A DNA stretch of 33,061 nt. Origin: Chthoniobacteraceae bacterium (GTDB taxonomy: Bacteria > Verrucomicrobiota > Verrucomicrobiia > Chthoniobacterales > Chthoniobacteraceae). The stretch covers positions 1-33,061 of the forward strand of contig CANJNZ010000054.1 in assembly GCA_947476045.1 (NCBI GenBank), in the 5' to 3' direction. How positions within the stretch are numbered: position 1 is the stretch's first letter; each line of letters starts with the position of its first letter. Below the pieces are notes generated by a model. The model saw only the letters and a program-made list of their open reading frames with translations, searched no databases and was not told where the DNA came from. Positions 7,628-16,875 of this stretch are shown here, in pieces. Made by a program: the position numbers and the translations under genes.

Positions 7628-9322
7628 CTACACGCGGAAAAGCGCGCCCATCTTTTTGCCGAGGATTTTGCTGGCGATGGCGATGGTAAGACCGAGGAAA
7701 ACCATCGCCCACACGCCGAGCGCGGCGGCGAGGAATTTGCCGTCGCCGATGAGTTGGAAGAGTTCGTAGATGGCCTTGGTGATGGGGTAGTGCTGCTGCT
7801 GCTGGGCGAGGATGAGCGAATCGCTGACTTCGAGCATGGCGAATGAAAAGGCGAGCAGTGCTCCGGCGAGGACGTTGGCGGCGATGAGCGGGAAGGTGAT
7901 GCGGCGTAGCGTCCGAAGGGGAGGGCAGCCGAGGTTTTGCGCGGCTTCTTCGAGCGTCTCGCTCGTTTGCTGGAGTCCGGCGACGGCGCTGCGCACGACG
8001 TAGGGGAGTCGCCGCACGGCGTAGGCGATGACGAGCAGGAGCGTCGGGTCTTTTCCGGGATTCATGAATTCAAAGGCGCGACCGGGCTGTGTCATTGAGA
8101 GGTAGCCGAAGGCGAGGACGAGGCCGGGGACGGCGAGGGGCAGCATGGCGATGGCGTCGAGCAAATGGCGGCCCGGCAATTTCGTGCGCACGATGACGTA
8201 GGCGATGGCGAGGCCGAGCACGATGTCGAACGCAACGCTGAACGACGCGTATTTGAGCGAGTTGGTGATGCTGGGGACGGTGAGGTAGTGACCGAGCGCG
8301 TCGGCGTAGTGTTGCGTGGTGAATTCCGCAGGGAGCACGGTGCGATACCAGTCGCCAGCGAAGCTTTCCAAAACGACACCGATGTGCGGGAGCAGTGCGA
8401 TGAATGTGATGCCGGCGAACGCGAGCGCGCACAGCGTGCCCTTCGCCCCCGAGAGTGTTCGCGCGCCGGATGCGGTGGTCGCCTTTCCCGACATCGCGTG
8501 CTCGCCGCGTCCAAAAAGTAGCTTGCTCGCGAGGTAGAGCAGCAGCGTAGCGGCGAGCATCACCACTACGAGCGCGAACGGGAACGGATTGCCGGAGATT
8601 TCCTTGATGCCATGGAAAATCTGCACGCTGGTGACGCGCGTGTAGTCAAAGATGAGCGGCGTGCCGAGTTCGGTGAATGCGAAGATAAAAACAATTGTCC
8701 CACCTGCAAAAAGCCCCGGCATGATGAGCGGAAGCGTGATACGCCGGAAGCGGCGCAAGCCGGTGCAGCCGAGATTTGACGCCGCCTCCTCCATCGCGGG
8801 GTCGAGGTTTGCGAGCGCCGCCGTCAGATTGAGATAAAGGATCGGGTAAAGGTGCAGCGCGTTCAAAACCACGATGCCCCAGAACTGCCCGCGCCCTAGC
8901 CAGTCAATCGTTGCACCGGGATCAAGCAGCCCCAGTTGCGTCAGCATCGTATTGAGCGCGCCATATTGCCCGAGCATCGCGCGCACACCGATGGCGCCTA
9001 CGAACGGCGGCAGAATCATCGGCACCAGCACCAGCGCATTCAGCAATTTCTTGCCGCGAAAATCGAAGCGGTCGCTCAGAAAAGCGAGCGGCAGCGCGAT
9101 GGCGAGAGTTGCTACCGTGCTCGTGAGCGCGAGCAGGAAACTATTGCGCAATCCCTCGACATAGATCGGGTTTTTAAAAACCTCCGCGATGTAGGCGAAA
9201 GTGAAACCTCCATTCGCATCAAAGAACGCCCGCTGCACCGTGGTGACAAGCGGCCATACGAAGAACGCACCGAGCAGCGTAATCGTCGCCGCCCACACGA
9301 ACCATGCGAGGCTTTTGGACAT
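7628..9322 (-). CDS. Fused two-domain ABC transporter permease (FbpB/ThiP type)
   Basis: The 564-residue integral membrane protein carries two binding-protein-dependent permease domains in tandem. Each has the cytoplasmic EAA loop that contacts the ATPase: EEAASNLGCTGLRRFRRITL in the first half and EEAAQNLGCPPLRTLRRITF in the second. About twelve hydrophobic segments are visible. This duplicated layout is typical of ferric iron (FbpB), thiamine (ThiP) and 2-aminoethylphosphonate-type importers. The substrate cannot be decided here because no matching binding protein or ATPase is adjacent. The peptidase gene upstream on the same strand ends 45 bases before this start, so cotranscription is possible. 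Confidence 0.88.
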   Translation of the reverse strand: MSKSLAWFVWAATITLLGAFFVWPLVTTVQRAFFDANGGFTFAYIAEVFKNPIYVEGLRNSFLLALTSTVATLAIALPLAFLSDRFDFRGKKLLNALVLVPMILPPFVGAIGVRAMLGQYGALNTMLTQLGLLDPGATIDWLGRGQFWGIVVLNALHLYPILYLNLTAALANLDPAMEEAASNLGCTGLRRFRRITLPLIMPGLFAGGTIVFIFAFTELGTPLIFDYTRVTSVQIFHGIKEISGNPFPFALVVVMLAATLLLYLASKLLFGRGEHAMSGKATTASGARTLSGAKGTLCALAFAGITFIALLPHIGVVLESFAGDWYRTVLPAEFTTQHYADALGHYLTVPSITNSLKYASFSVAFDIVLGLAIAYVIVRTKLPGRHLLDAIAMLPLAVPGLVLAFGYLSMTQPGRAFEFMNPGKDPTLLLVIAYAVRRLPYVVRSAVAGLQQTSETLEEAAQNLGCPPLRTLRRITFPLIAANVLAGALLAFSFAMLEVSDSLILAQQQQHYPITKAIYELFQLIGDGKFLAAALGVWAMVFLGLTIAIASKILGKKMGALFRV

Positions 9323-9367
9323 GGCGTGCGTTGTAGCGGAGGCGGCGCGCGGAGCAAGGGCGCACGT

Positions 9368-10102
9368 TCAGTTCAACGTGCGGGCGACAATGGCGTCGAG
9401 CACGGCGACCTGGGCGGCGATGCGGCGTTCGAGGGCAAATTCACTCGGCGTCTCCGTGGTGAAGGCGTGGTCGGTGTGCTCGAAGTAGAGCCAGATGGCT
9501 TCCGGGACTCCGATTTTTGCGAAGGTCTTTGGCGTGACATGGCGGCGGATGAGTCCATTGCGGGCGCCACGACCTTCGATGCGCTTGCGCGGGTCGTGGG
9601 GGAGGGCGCGACTGGCGGCGGCTATAAGTTTCTCCCCGCAACCGCTGCGACGCGTGACCTCGTAGAGATACAGCCCCTCCGCGTCGTAATCCTCGTGCAG
9701 ATTCACACTCGCTGCGAAGCGCCGCTTTCCCACGATTTGGCGGACGGCGGTGACGACCGGGTGGCGGCGGTGAAAATTGCGATTGAGGTCCAGCCCGGCG
9801 GAATCCGCGCGCGTATTGTGCATGAGGCCCCACGGATTCAGACACGGGAAAATGAGCAGCGGCAGCGTGCGCAGGCGTCCGGCATTCTTTTCCGCCCAGG
9901 CGAGCAGACCCTCGGTGCCTGCGGGTTCGTCGCCGTGGATTCCGGCGGAGAGGTAAATGCCGTCGCGCTCTGCGAGAGCGGGCGTCTCGATGTAGAAAAG
10001 AGGAACGCCATCCGCCTCGGCAAACGGGAGCAGGCGAAGACCGGCGCGCCGGGCGAGCGTTTTCCAGCGAAGGACGAGGTGCGGGTAGTGATGCGGGCTC
10101 AT
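9368..10102 (-). CDS. M14-type zinc carboxypeptidase / deacylase
   Basis: The protein has 244 residues. The zinc-binding HxxE is seen as SAGIHGDEPAG (His56, Glu59). Substrate-binding Asn/Arg residues sit in LDLNRNFHRR, the third zinc ligand is in SVNLHEDYD, and the likely catalytic Glu is in TTETPSEF. This fits the M14 peptidase / succinylglutamate desuccinylase-aspartoacylase superfamily, closest in feel to MpaA-like murein peptide amidases. There is no signal peptide, so action in the cytoplasm is inferred. Start ATG 10102 (MSPHHYP) was preferred because the 31 residues from the upstream ATG at 10195 look non-coding. It is divergent from the sigma-like gene. Confidence 0.8.
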   Translation of the reverse strand: MSPHHYPHLVLRWKTLARRAGLRLLPFAEADGVPLFYIETPALAERDGIYLSAGIHGDEPAGTEGLLAWAEKNAGRLRTLPLLIFPCLNPWGLMHNTRADSAGLDLNRNFHRRHPVVTAVRQIVGKRRFAASVNLHEDYDAEGLYLYEVTRRSGCGEKLIAAASRALPHDPRKRIEGRGARNGLIRRHVTPKTFAKIGVPEAIWLYFEHTDHAFTTETPSEFALERRIAAQVAVLDAIVARTLN

Positions 10103-10257
10103 GGACGGTTGGAAAATGGCGAATAGAGAGCGTGGACGAAAGCTCTTTGCGCCTGCATTCGCGCAGTAGGGGTGGATTTTACAAATGCGAAACAATTTTC
10201 AATCTAGCCGCACATACGGGCTTTACGATGACGTGCCACTTTCATGCGCATAACGCC

Positions 10258-10584
10258 ATGAGCACGCCCACGAATGTCACCAGCAAGGAGTCCTCTTCAA
10301 TCCACATCAGTGACGCCCTTGCTGTGCTGGCGTGGCGGGAGCGCCGCGACGAGGCTGCTGCGCATTGGCTGCGCGAAAAATACTATCCGCTGCTTGTGCA
10401 GCTCGGCGTGCAGTTACTCAGGCAACGCGAGCAGGCGGAGCGCATGGTGCATGCGGCGTTTGAGCGCGGGCTTGCGGCCATCGAGGAGGAGGATGCGCTG
10501 CCGCCGTTGATGAAACTTTTCACGGGCATGGCGTTCCGCGTGTGCGCGGATATTCAGTGCGAGTCCGCAGCGAAGGCGGCGTAA
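10258..10584 (+). CDS. Short sigma-70 region 2-like protein
   Basis: About 108 residues. The core AAHWLREKYYPLLVQLGVQL, LRQREQAERMVHAAFERGLA and LMKLFTGMAFRVCADI aligns by eye with region 2 of ECF sigma factors (YYPRLLRLARRLLGDREEAEDVVQEVFLRA, ...LYRIARN). Region 4, which binds the -35 element, is absent, and the protein ends right after the region 2 helices. It may be a degenerate sigma, an anti-anti-sigma-like binder or a pseudogene product. Start ATG 10258 (MSTPTNV) is a choice; ATG 10228 and 10132 are in frame. It sits 158 bases upstream of the first pilus ATPase on the same strand. Confidence 0.5.
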   Translation: MSTPTNVTSKESSSIHISDALAVLAWRERRDEAAAHWLREKYYPLLVQLGVQLLRQREQAERMVHAAFERGLAAIEEEDALPPLMKLFTGMAFRVCADIQCESAAKAA

Positions 10585-10742
10585 GGCGAGCGCGGCAGGC
10601 GGGGGGCGGTGCGCAGCAGGGGTTCGTGCATTGCATGGAATTCACGAATTCAATGGTTGATCCGATTCGACGAATGCTGGAAGCATCATAAACCAAACAA
10701 GCAGACGTCTTCAGAAACCAATACACCCCGCATTATTTCCCA

Positions 10743-12449
10743 GTGGCCGCCAACGACGAATACATACTCGAAGTCCTCAAAGACACCCTGCTCATTCCAG
10801 ATGATCAGATTCAATTCGCCCGGGAGGAGGCGCAGAAGACCAAAAGCGGGAGCACTGTGGATGTTCTTGTGGAGCAAGGACTGGTGACACAGGAGGACGT
10901 TGCGCGCGCGGTGGCTTCCACTGCGGCCATGGACTTCATCATTCTAGACGATGTGCAGGTGCCGGTGGAGGTGACTTCGCTCATCAAGCCCGAGGTCGCA
11001 AGACGTTATCGTGTGGTGCCTATCGGCATGAGCGATGTCGGCGGCGTGGTGGTCGCGGTGGATAATCCGCTGAATTTTGATTCGCTCGACTCGGTGCAGA
11101 CGATCCTTCAGCGCGATGTGGAGTTTGTATGCACTACGCCGGCATCGATGAGCACAGCGTTGGTGAAATATTACGGCACAGTCGAGGATGCTGTGGCTAC
11201 GATGGAAAGCCTCGTGGGGGGAATTACCATCGGCGACACGTCCGTGACCGTTGAGGGTGCCGAGGGCGAAAAGGGCGACGCGCCGATTATCAAGCTCGTC
11301 ACCATGATGCTCATCGAGGCCTACAACATGAGGGCGTCGGACATTCACATCGAGCCGCTCGAAAAACGTCTGCGCATCCGTTTCCGTGTGGATGGCATTC
11401 TGCTCGAAATGCAAAATCCGCCGAAGAAGCTTCAGGCGGCCATCATTTCCCGTCTCAAGATCATGACGGGCACCATGTCCATCGCCGAAAAGCGGCTTCC
11501 GCAGGATGGACGTATCCAGGTGAAGCTCGGCAAGAAGCAGCTCGACCTGCGCGTTTCGACGATCCCGACCACACATGGCGAATCGATCGTTATGCGTATT
11601 CTGGACAAGACCTCGCTTTCACTTGGTCTGCCACAGCTTGGTTTCCTTAGCGACGATCAGGAAGTCTTCGAGCGGCTCATCACGCTGCCCGATGGCATTC
11701 TCCTCGTCACCGGGCCGACCGGATCGGGAAAAACGACCACGCTTTATGCGTGCCTCAATTATATCAACAAGCCCGACAAGAAACTCATCACCGTCGAAGA
11801 CCCGGTCGAGTATCAACTCAGCGGCATCAATCAGGTGCAGGTGAATGCAGATGTAGGAATGAGTTTCCCGGCTGCGCTGCGTTCGATGCTCCGTCAGGCT
11901 CCGAACGTGATCATGATTGGAGAAATTCGCGACGCGGAGACTGCGAATATCGCCATCAACGCTTCGCTGACCGGCCACCTTGTCTTTTCCACGCTCCACA
12001 CCAACGACGCTCCGAGCGCAGTCGCGCGTCTTGTGGATATCGGCGTGCAGCCGTTTCTCGTATCTTCCGCGGTGCGGGCGATGATGGCGCAGCGTCTTGT
12101 CCGGAAAATTTGTCAATCATGCAGGCATCCCTACGAAATGACGGAAGGCGAATTGCGCGCCCTCGGTATTGATCCATCGCAGACAGTGGATGCTTCGGTG
12201 ATGAGGGGAACGGGCTGCGAAAAATGCAAACAGCTCGGCTACAAAGGCCGCGCCGGCATCTTTGAGATTTTCTGTGTGGACGATGAAGTGCGCCACATGA
12301 TCAACCATCGCAGCACCACTGTGGAACTCCGCAAGCGCGCCCGTGAAATGGGCATGCGCACGCTTCGTGAGGACGGAATACGCAAAGTCCTTTCCGGCAT
12401 GACGACGGCGGATGAAGTCATCACTGCCACCATGTCTGACGCCGACTGA
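10743..12449 (+). CDS. GspE/PilB-type assembly ATPase, copy 1
   Basis: The 568-residue hexameric ATPase would power type IV pilus extension or type II secretion from the cytoplasmic face of the inner membrane. Residues 30-150 form the MshEN/T2SSE N-terminal module. The ATPase core follows, with Walker A GPTGSGKTT near 324, the Asp box ITVEDPVEYQ, Walker B IMIGEIRD near 390 and the His box TGHLVFSTLHTNDA. A tetracysteine zinc site (CQSC near 458, CEKC near 492) is typical of GspE/PilB and absent from PilT. Just before Walker B it reads RQAPN where relatives have RQDPD. Start is GTG 10743 with no evident ribosome binding site. pilT starts 10 bases downstream, so the two are almost surely cotranscribed. 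Confidence 0.9.
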   Translation: MAANDEYILEVLKDTLLIPDDQIQFAREEAQKTKSGSTVDVLVEQGLVTQEDVARAVASTAAMDFIILDDVQVPVEVTSLIKPEVARRYRVVPIGMSDVGGVVVAVDNPLNFDSLDSVQTILQRDVEFVCTTPASMSTALVKYYGTVEDAVATMESLVGGITIGDTSVTVEGAEGEKGDAPIIKLVTMMLIEAYNMRASDIHIEPLEKRLRIRFRVDGILLEMQNPPKKLQAAIISRLKIMTGTMSIAEKRLPQDGRIQVKLGKKQLDLRVSTIPTTHGESIVMRILDKTSLSLGLPQLGFLSDDQEVFERLITLPDGILLVTGPTGSGKTTTLYACLNYINKPDKKLITVEDPVEYQLSGINQVQVNADVGMSFPAALRSMLRQAPNVIMIGEIRDAETANIAINASLTGHLVFSTLHTNDAPSAVARLVDIGVQPFLVSSAVRAMMAQRLVRKICQSCRHPYEMTEGELRALGIDPSQTVDASVMRGTGCEKCKQLGYKGRAGIFEIFCVDDEVRHMINHRSTTVELRKRAREMGMRTLREDGIRKVLSGMTTADEVITATMSDAD

Positions 12450-12459
12450 TACAAACAAC

Positions 12460-13629
12460 ATGGCACTCTTCGGACATGTGAAAACCAGCACGCTTCCAGC
12501 GCCAGAACCGGCGCCGCGGATGGTGCCTCCCGTCGCCACTGGCGCGCGCGGCGCGTTTGCTCCGATAGACGATTTGTTGCGTATCACCATGGAGGTCGGA
12601 GCCTCGGATATTCATCTCTCGGTGGGAGCGCCGCCTACGCTCCGCATCCATGGGAAACTGGTTCGCATGGAGACACGTGCGCTCTTTGCCGAGGATATGG
12701 ATCATTTGGCGCGTGAGATCGCGAGTGCCGAGCAAGTCCACCGCCTCAACACCGAGGGAAGCGTGGACTTTGCGATGACGCACCAGGGCAAGAATCGCTT
12801 TCGTGTAAGCCTCTATCGCCAAAAGGCAACAACCGCGATGGCGATGAGGCTGTTGCCAAAGCAAATGCTGTCATTCCCGGAAATCGGGATGCCCTCCGTC
12901 GTCGAGCAACTTGTCCGAATGCCCCGCGGACTCGTTTTAGTAACGGGCCCGACTGGCTCGGGAAAAACGACAACGCTCGCGGCGATGCTGAATGCAATTA
13001 ATACGCAGATCGGAGCGCACATCGTCACCATAGAGGACCCCATCGAATACATTCACGAGCACCAGCTCGGCATGGTGCATCAACGCGAAATCGGGACGGA
13101 TGTCCCGGGCTTTGCCGAAGGATTGCGGCGCGCTTTGCGACAGGATCCCGATGTGATTTTCGTTGGTGAAATGCGTGACCTCGAAACCATGGAGACGGCC
13201 ATTCGTGCTGCTGAGACCGGGCATCTGGTCTTCTCAACACTGCATACGACAGGTGCCGGACGGACCGTCGATCGCATCGTGGATTCCTTTCCCGCGCATC
13301 AGCAGGATCAAATTCGCATCCAGCTTTCGACCAATCTCAAGGGCGTGATCTCGCAACTGCTGGTCCCTCGCATCGACAAACCGGGCCGCATAGCGGTCTT
13401 TGAAGTGATGACGAATACGCACGCAATCGGAGCATTGATCCGTGATAACAAGACGTTCCGCATTTCGACCGAAATCCAAACAGGCGCCAAACACGGTATG
13501 CTGACCATCGAGCAGTCGCTGGTGGACCTTTACCTGAGCGGCGTGATTTCCCGCGAAGAAGTCTTTGGCAAAGCTCAGGACCCCGAGCTTGCTGCGCAAC
13601 TACTCGCAGGCCGCGAACCCAACCGCTGA
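12460..13629 (+). CDS. pilT: PilT-type pilus retraction ATPase
   Basis: The protein has 389 residues and powers type IV pilus retraction (twitching motility, DNA uptake). PilT-specific features are the short N-terminus without an MshEN module, no tetracysteine zinc site, and the C-terminal block GRIAVFEVMTNTHAIGALIR with GMLTIEQSLVDL. Walker A GPTGSGKTT is near 162, the Asp box is TIEDPIEY, Walker B VIFVGEMRD is near 231 and the His box is TGHLVFSTLHTTGA, all intact. Start ATG 12460 follows the previous gene by 10 bases; an in-frame ATG at 12412 would overlap it. The next ATPase gene begins 9 bases downstream, so the three motor genes form a tight operon. Confidence 0.92.
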   Translation: MALFGHVKTSTLPAPEPAPRMVPPVATGARGAFAPIDDLLRITMEVGASDIHLSVGAPPTLRIHGKLVRMETRALFAEDMDHLAREIASAEQVHRLNTEGSVDFAMTHQGKNRFRVSLYRQKATTAMAMRLLPKQMLSFPEIGMPSVVEQLVRMPRGLVLVTGPTGSGKTTTLAAMLNAINTQIGAHIVTIEDPIEYIHEHQLGMVHQREIGTDVPGFAEGLRRALRQDPDVIFVGEMRDLETMETAIRAAETGHLVFSTLHTTGAGRTVDRIVDSFPAHQQDQIRIQLSTNLKGVISQLLVPRIDKPGRIAVFEVMTNTHAIGALIRDNKTFRISTEIQTGAKHGMLTIEQSLVDLYLSGVISREEVFGKAQDPELAAQLLAGREPNR

Positions 13630-13638
13630 CAATTTCCC

Positions 13639-15324
13639 ATGAATGTAAAACAAACCCTGAATCTTTTTGTGGATGCCGGTCTCGTGGACAGCGGCGTCGT
13701 GGATGATATTCTTCAAGAAGTCGCCAGCACCGGCAAAAGTCTCTGCGAAGTCCTTGTTGATTACCAGGTTTGCGACGAGGCAGGTTTTTATCGGGTCATA
13801 GCGGATGCCATTGGCGCGGAGTTTGTGGACTTGAGAAAATTCGATGCGCCTGCGGATATCGTGAAACTGCTGCCGGCAGGCCTTGCCCAGTTGCACCGCG
13901 CGTTCCCGCTCGGCTACGACGACCACATGCTGACGGTCGCCTTGTGCGATCCGTTGAATCAACAAACTCTCGAAGACCTTCGCTTTTCCCTAGGCAAAGA
14001 TATTCAAGCCGTGGTGGCACCCATCTACCAAATCGAGGATTTGATCAAAAAATACTACGGGTCGGACGCTGCATCTCTCGACAGCATCCTTGAGGAACTC
14101 GGCGGCGGCATTTCATTCGGCAAAGAAGGAGGCGAGATGGACATCAAGGAGCTCGAAAATGAGGCGAACGCCGCGCCCATCATTCGATATGTGGATCTCG
14201 TGCTTGCACAGGCCATTCAGGATCGCGCGAGTGACATTCACTTCGAGCCTTTCGAGACGGAGTTTAAAATTCGATATCGCGTGGATGGCTCGCTCTACGA
14301 AATGTCCCCGCCGCCCCGCCACCTCGCAAACCCAGTCATCTCGCGTGTGAAGGTGATGAGCAATTTGAACATCGCCGAGCGTCGCATCCCGCAGGACGGT
14401 CGCATTCAAAAGATCATCGGAGGAAGGCCTGTGGATTTGCGCGTGAGCACGCTGCCCACGCAGTTTGGAGAATCCGTCGTGCTTCGCGTGCTGGATCGCA
14501 GCACTGTGCAACTCGATCTCGAAGCGCTCGGGATGCCGGACGACATCTACAATTACCTCCTGCATACCATCGAGAAGCCCAACGGAATCTTCATCGTTAC
14601 CGGTCCCACAGGGTCGGGAAAAACGACGACGCTTTACGCCTGCCTCAACAAGATCAACACGGTGGATTCCAAAGTTCTCACCTGCGAAGACCCCGTCGAA
14701 TACGATATCGAGGGCATTGTTCAGGTGCCCATCAACGACAATATTGATCTGACTTTTGCTCGAGTTCTCCGCGCATTCCTGCGCCAGGATCCCGATCGCA
14801 TCATGGTGGGTGAAACGCGCGACAAAGAGACTGCGCAAATCGCCATTCAAGCTTCGCTGACGGGCCATCTGGTTTTCACGACACTTCACACGAATGATGC
14901 CCCGGGGGCAGTCACCCGGCTCATCGACATGGGCGTGGAACCTTTCCTACTGTCCGCTTCGCTCGAGGGTGTGCTTGGTCAGCGTCTCATCCGTAAAATC
15001 TGCACGCAGTGCAAAATGACTTACGAGCCAAGCGAGACAATCCTCGCGCAACTCGGGCTCACGCCCCAGGAAATCGGAGACAAGAATTTCTTTTTTGGAA
15101 GGGGATGCGACTACTGCAACAACACCGGATATCGCGCACGCAAGGGCATCTATGAATTGCTGAATATCACGGATCCGTTGCGGGAGTTGATCAATCAGCG
15201 CGCCCCTTCGGTGGTGATGAAGCAAAAGGCGATAGAACTCGGAATGGTTACTCTCCGCGACGACGGCCTGCGCACCATCTACGAAGGCCTGACGACCATC
15301 GAGGAAGTGCTGAAATACACGTAG
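13639..15324 (+). CDS. GspE/PilB-type assembly ATPase, copy 2
   Basis: The 561-residue second member of the GspE/PilB family has an N-terminal MshEN-like module (residues 15-135). Its ATPase core carries Walker A GPTGSGKTT near 322, Asp box TCEDPVEYD, and His box TGHLVFTTLHTNDA. Walker B reads IMVGETRDKET, with Thr where the other copies have Ile. The zinc tetracysteine is CTQC near 455 and CDYC near 491. The start is ATG 13639, 9 bases after pilT. Sequence identity to copies 1 and 3 is clearly only partial, so these are old paralogues, perhaps serving different pilus or secretion machines. A possible terminator hairpin follows. Confidence 0.9.
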   Translation: MNVKQTLNLFVDAGLVDSGVVDDILQEVASTGKSLCEVLVDYQVCDEAGFYRVIADAIGAEFVDLRKFDAPADIVKLLPAGLAQLHRAFPLGYDDHMLTVALCDPLNQQTLEDLRFSLGKDIQAVVAPIYQIEDLIKKYYGSDAASLDSILEELGGGISFGKEGGEMDIKELENEANAAPIIRYVDLVLAQAIQDRASDIHFEPFETEFKIRYRVDGSLYEMSPPPRHLANPVISRVKVMSNLNIAERRIPQDGRIQKIIGGRPVDLRVSTLPTQFGESVVLRVLDRSTVQLDLEALGMPDDIYNYLLHTIEKPNGIFIVTGPTGSGKTTTLYACLNKINTVDSKVLTCEDPVEYDIEGIVQVPINDNIDLTFARVLRAFLRQDPDRIMVGETRDKETAQIAIQASLTGHLVFTTLHTNDAPGAVTRLIDMGVEPFLLSASLEGVLGQRLIRKICTQCKMTYEPSETILAQLGLTPQEIGDKNFFFGRGCDYCNNTGYRARKGIYELLNITDPLRELINQRAPSVVMKQKAIELGMVTLRDDGLRTIYEGLTTIEEVLKYT

Positions 15325-15335
15325 TCACTTACTGC

Positions 15336-15364
15336 AACTGCGCTCTTCAATGAGTGCGCCAGTT
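15336..15364. terminator. Imperfect hairpin between convergent genes
   Basis: AACTGCGCTC and GAGTGCGCCAGTT can form a bulged stem around a short loop. The hairpin lies between the end of the second GspE/PilB gene and the end of trpE, which converge here. No good U-tract follows on either strand, so a terminator role is uncertain. Confidence 0.3.
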
Positions 15365-15365
15365 G

Positions 15366-16871
15366 TTATTGAACGGCTTTTGCCCGCGCTATCGCTGCCA
15401 TCATGCCCATCGCCTTGCTTACGGTCTCGTTGTATTCGCCCTCGGGAGTGCTGTCGGCCACGACTCCGGCTCCAGCCTGCACATAGGCTTTTCCGTCTTT
15501 AAGGACGACGGTCCGCAGTGCGATGCAGGAGTCGCTGTTTCCATCGAAACCGAAATAGCCGACGGCCCCGGCGTAAACGCCGCGTTTACTTTTCTCGAAC
15601 TCGGCGATGATCTGCATGGCGCGCACTTTGGGCGAGCCGCTCACCGTGCCTGCGGGGAAAGTAGCGCGCATTACATCGTAGGCAGTGCGGTCCGGTCGTA
15701 GGCGTCCCTCGACATTGCTGACGATGTGCATGACGTGCGAGTAGCGCTCAATGATCATGAAGTCATTCACCCGCACGCTGGCAAATTCACTGGCGCGGCC
15801 AACGTCGTTGCGCGCGAGATCAACGAGCATGAGGTGTTCGGCGCGCTCCTTTGGATCGGCGAGGAGATCGGCTGCGTTGGCGTCGTCCTCCTCCGGCGTA
15901 GCGCCGCGTTTGCGCGTGCCCGCTATCGGCCGGATTTCAATTTTTCCGTTCACGGCCCGGACGTGGACTTCCGGGGAACTGCCGACGAGGCAGAAACGGC
16001 CCGCGAATTTCATGCAGAACATGTAGGGTGACGGATTCACAAAACGCAGCGCGCGGTAGAGCGTAAGCGGGTCGCCCGTGTAGTCCGTTTCAAAGCGTTG
16101 CGAAGGCACAAACTGAAAGACGTCGCCTGCGCGGATGTATTCCTGCCCGCGTGTGACCATGCTCATGTATTCTTCGCGCGTGGTGTTGCTTGTTGCGCTC
16201 GCAGGGGCGGGAGATGGTGTGATGGGGAAGGGGGCAAGCCGGGCCGGTTTGGCGAGGCGCGCCGCGATGTCGGTGATTGTTTTTACCGCCCGCGCATATG
16301 CGGCGTCTGCATCGCCCTCGATGAAGGCATTTGCGACGATGCGTAAGCGGCGCGTGCGGTGGTCGAATATGAGGACGTTCTCAGCCAGCACGAAGAGGCT
16401 TTCTGGCAGTCCGAGTTCGTCTTTTGCATTTTCAGGAACTGTGGGTTCAAAAAAACGCACCATGTCGTAGCCAAGGAAACCGACCGCTCCGCCCGCAAAG
16501 CGCGCACGCAGTTCCGCAGGCTCGCCCGGTAGTGGCACGTAGCGGTATCGGGACATCAGCTTTTCAAGTTCGGTGAGCGGGTCATGCTGGGTTTGGAACG
16601 TGCGGGTCTCACCGTTTTCCGTCACATGCACGGTGCGTCCATGGCTCTCCATCACGATCCGTGGCCCTACGATGACGAATGAATAGCGGCCGGTTTGCTC
16701 GCTCTTTTCAACACTCTCAAAAAGGAATGTGTAGCCGCCATCATCGAGCCTCGCAAAAGCGCCGACCGGCGTCTCCGCATCTGCGATGAGCTCAGTGAAT
16801 ACCGGCACGAGATTCCCCTGCCTCGCGAGTTCGCGGAACTCGTTCTGTGTTGGTGTGAATTGTGAAATCAT
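15366..16871 (-). CDS. trpE: Anthranilate synthase component I (TrpE)
   Basis: The 501-residue chorismate-utilising subunit makes anthranilate, the first committed step of tryptophan synthesis. Visible family blocks are QFVPSQRFE, GSSPEVHV, IRPIAGTRKRG, LVDLARNDVGRA, FPAGTVSGSPKVRAMQI, GAVGYFGFDGNSD and QAGAGVVADSTPEGEYNET. The N-terminal FLFESVEKSEQTGRYSFVI corresponds to the tryptophan feedback-binding LLES region, here FES. The glutamine amidotransferase partner (TrpG) is not in the window. Start ATG 16871 (MISQFTPTQ) lies 4 bases after the hisI stop; the in-frame ATG at 16904 would overlap hisI. Control by the dual-codon leader at 17281-17409 is inferred. Confidence 0.95.
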   Translation of the reverse strand: MISQFTPTQNEFRELARQGNLVPVFTELIADAETPVGAFARLDDGGYTFLFESVEKSEQTGRYSFVIVGPRIVMESHGRTVHVTENGETRTFQTQHDPLTELEKLMSRYRYVPLPGEPAELRARFAGGAVGFLGYDMVRFFEPTVPENAKDELGLPESLFVLAENVLIFDHRTRRLRIVANAFIEGDADAAYARAVKTITDIAARLAKPARLAPFPITPSPAPASATSNTTREEYMSMVTRGQEYIRAGDVFQFVPSQRFETDYTGDPLTLYRALRFVNPSPYMFCMKFAGRFCLVGSSPEVHVRAVNGKIEIRPIAGTRKRGATPEEDDANAADLLADPKERAEHLMLVDLARNDVGRASEFASVRVNDFMIIERYSHVMHIVSNVEGRLRPDRTAYDVMRATFPAGTVSGSPKVRAMQIIAEFEKSKRGVYAGAVGYFGFDGNSDSCIALRTVVLKDGKAYVQAGAGVVADSTPEGEYNETVSKAMGMMAAIARAKAVQ

Positions 16872-16875
16872 GCAG

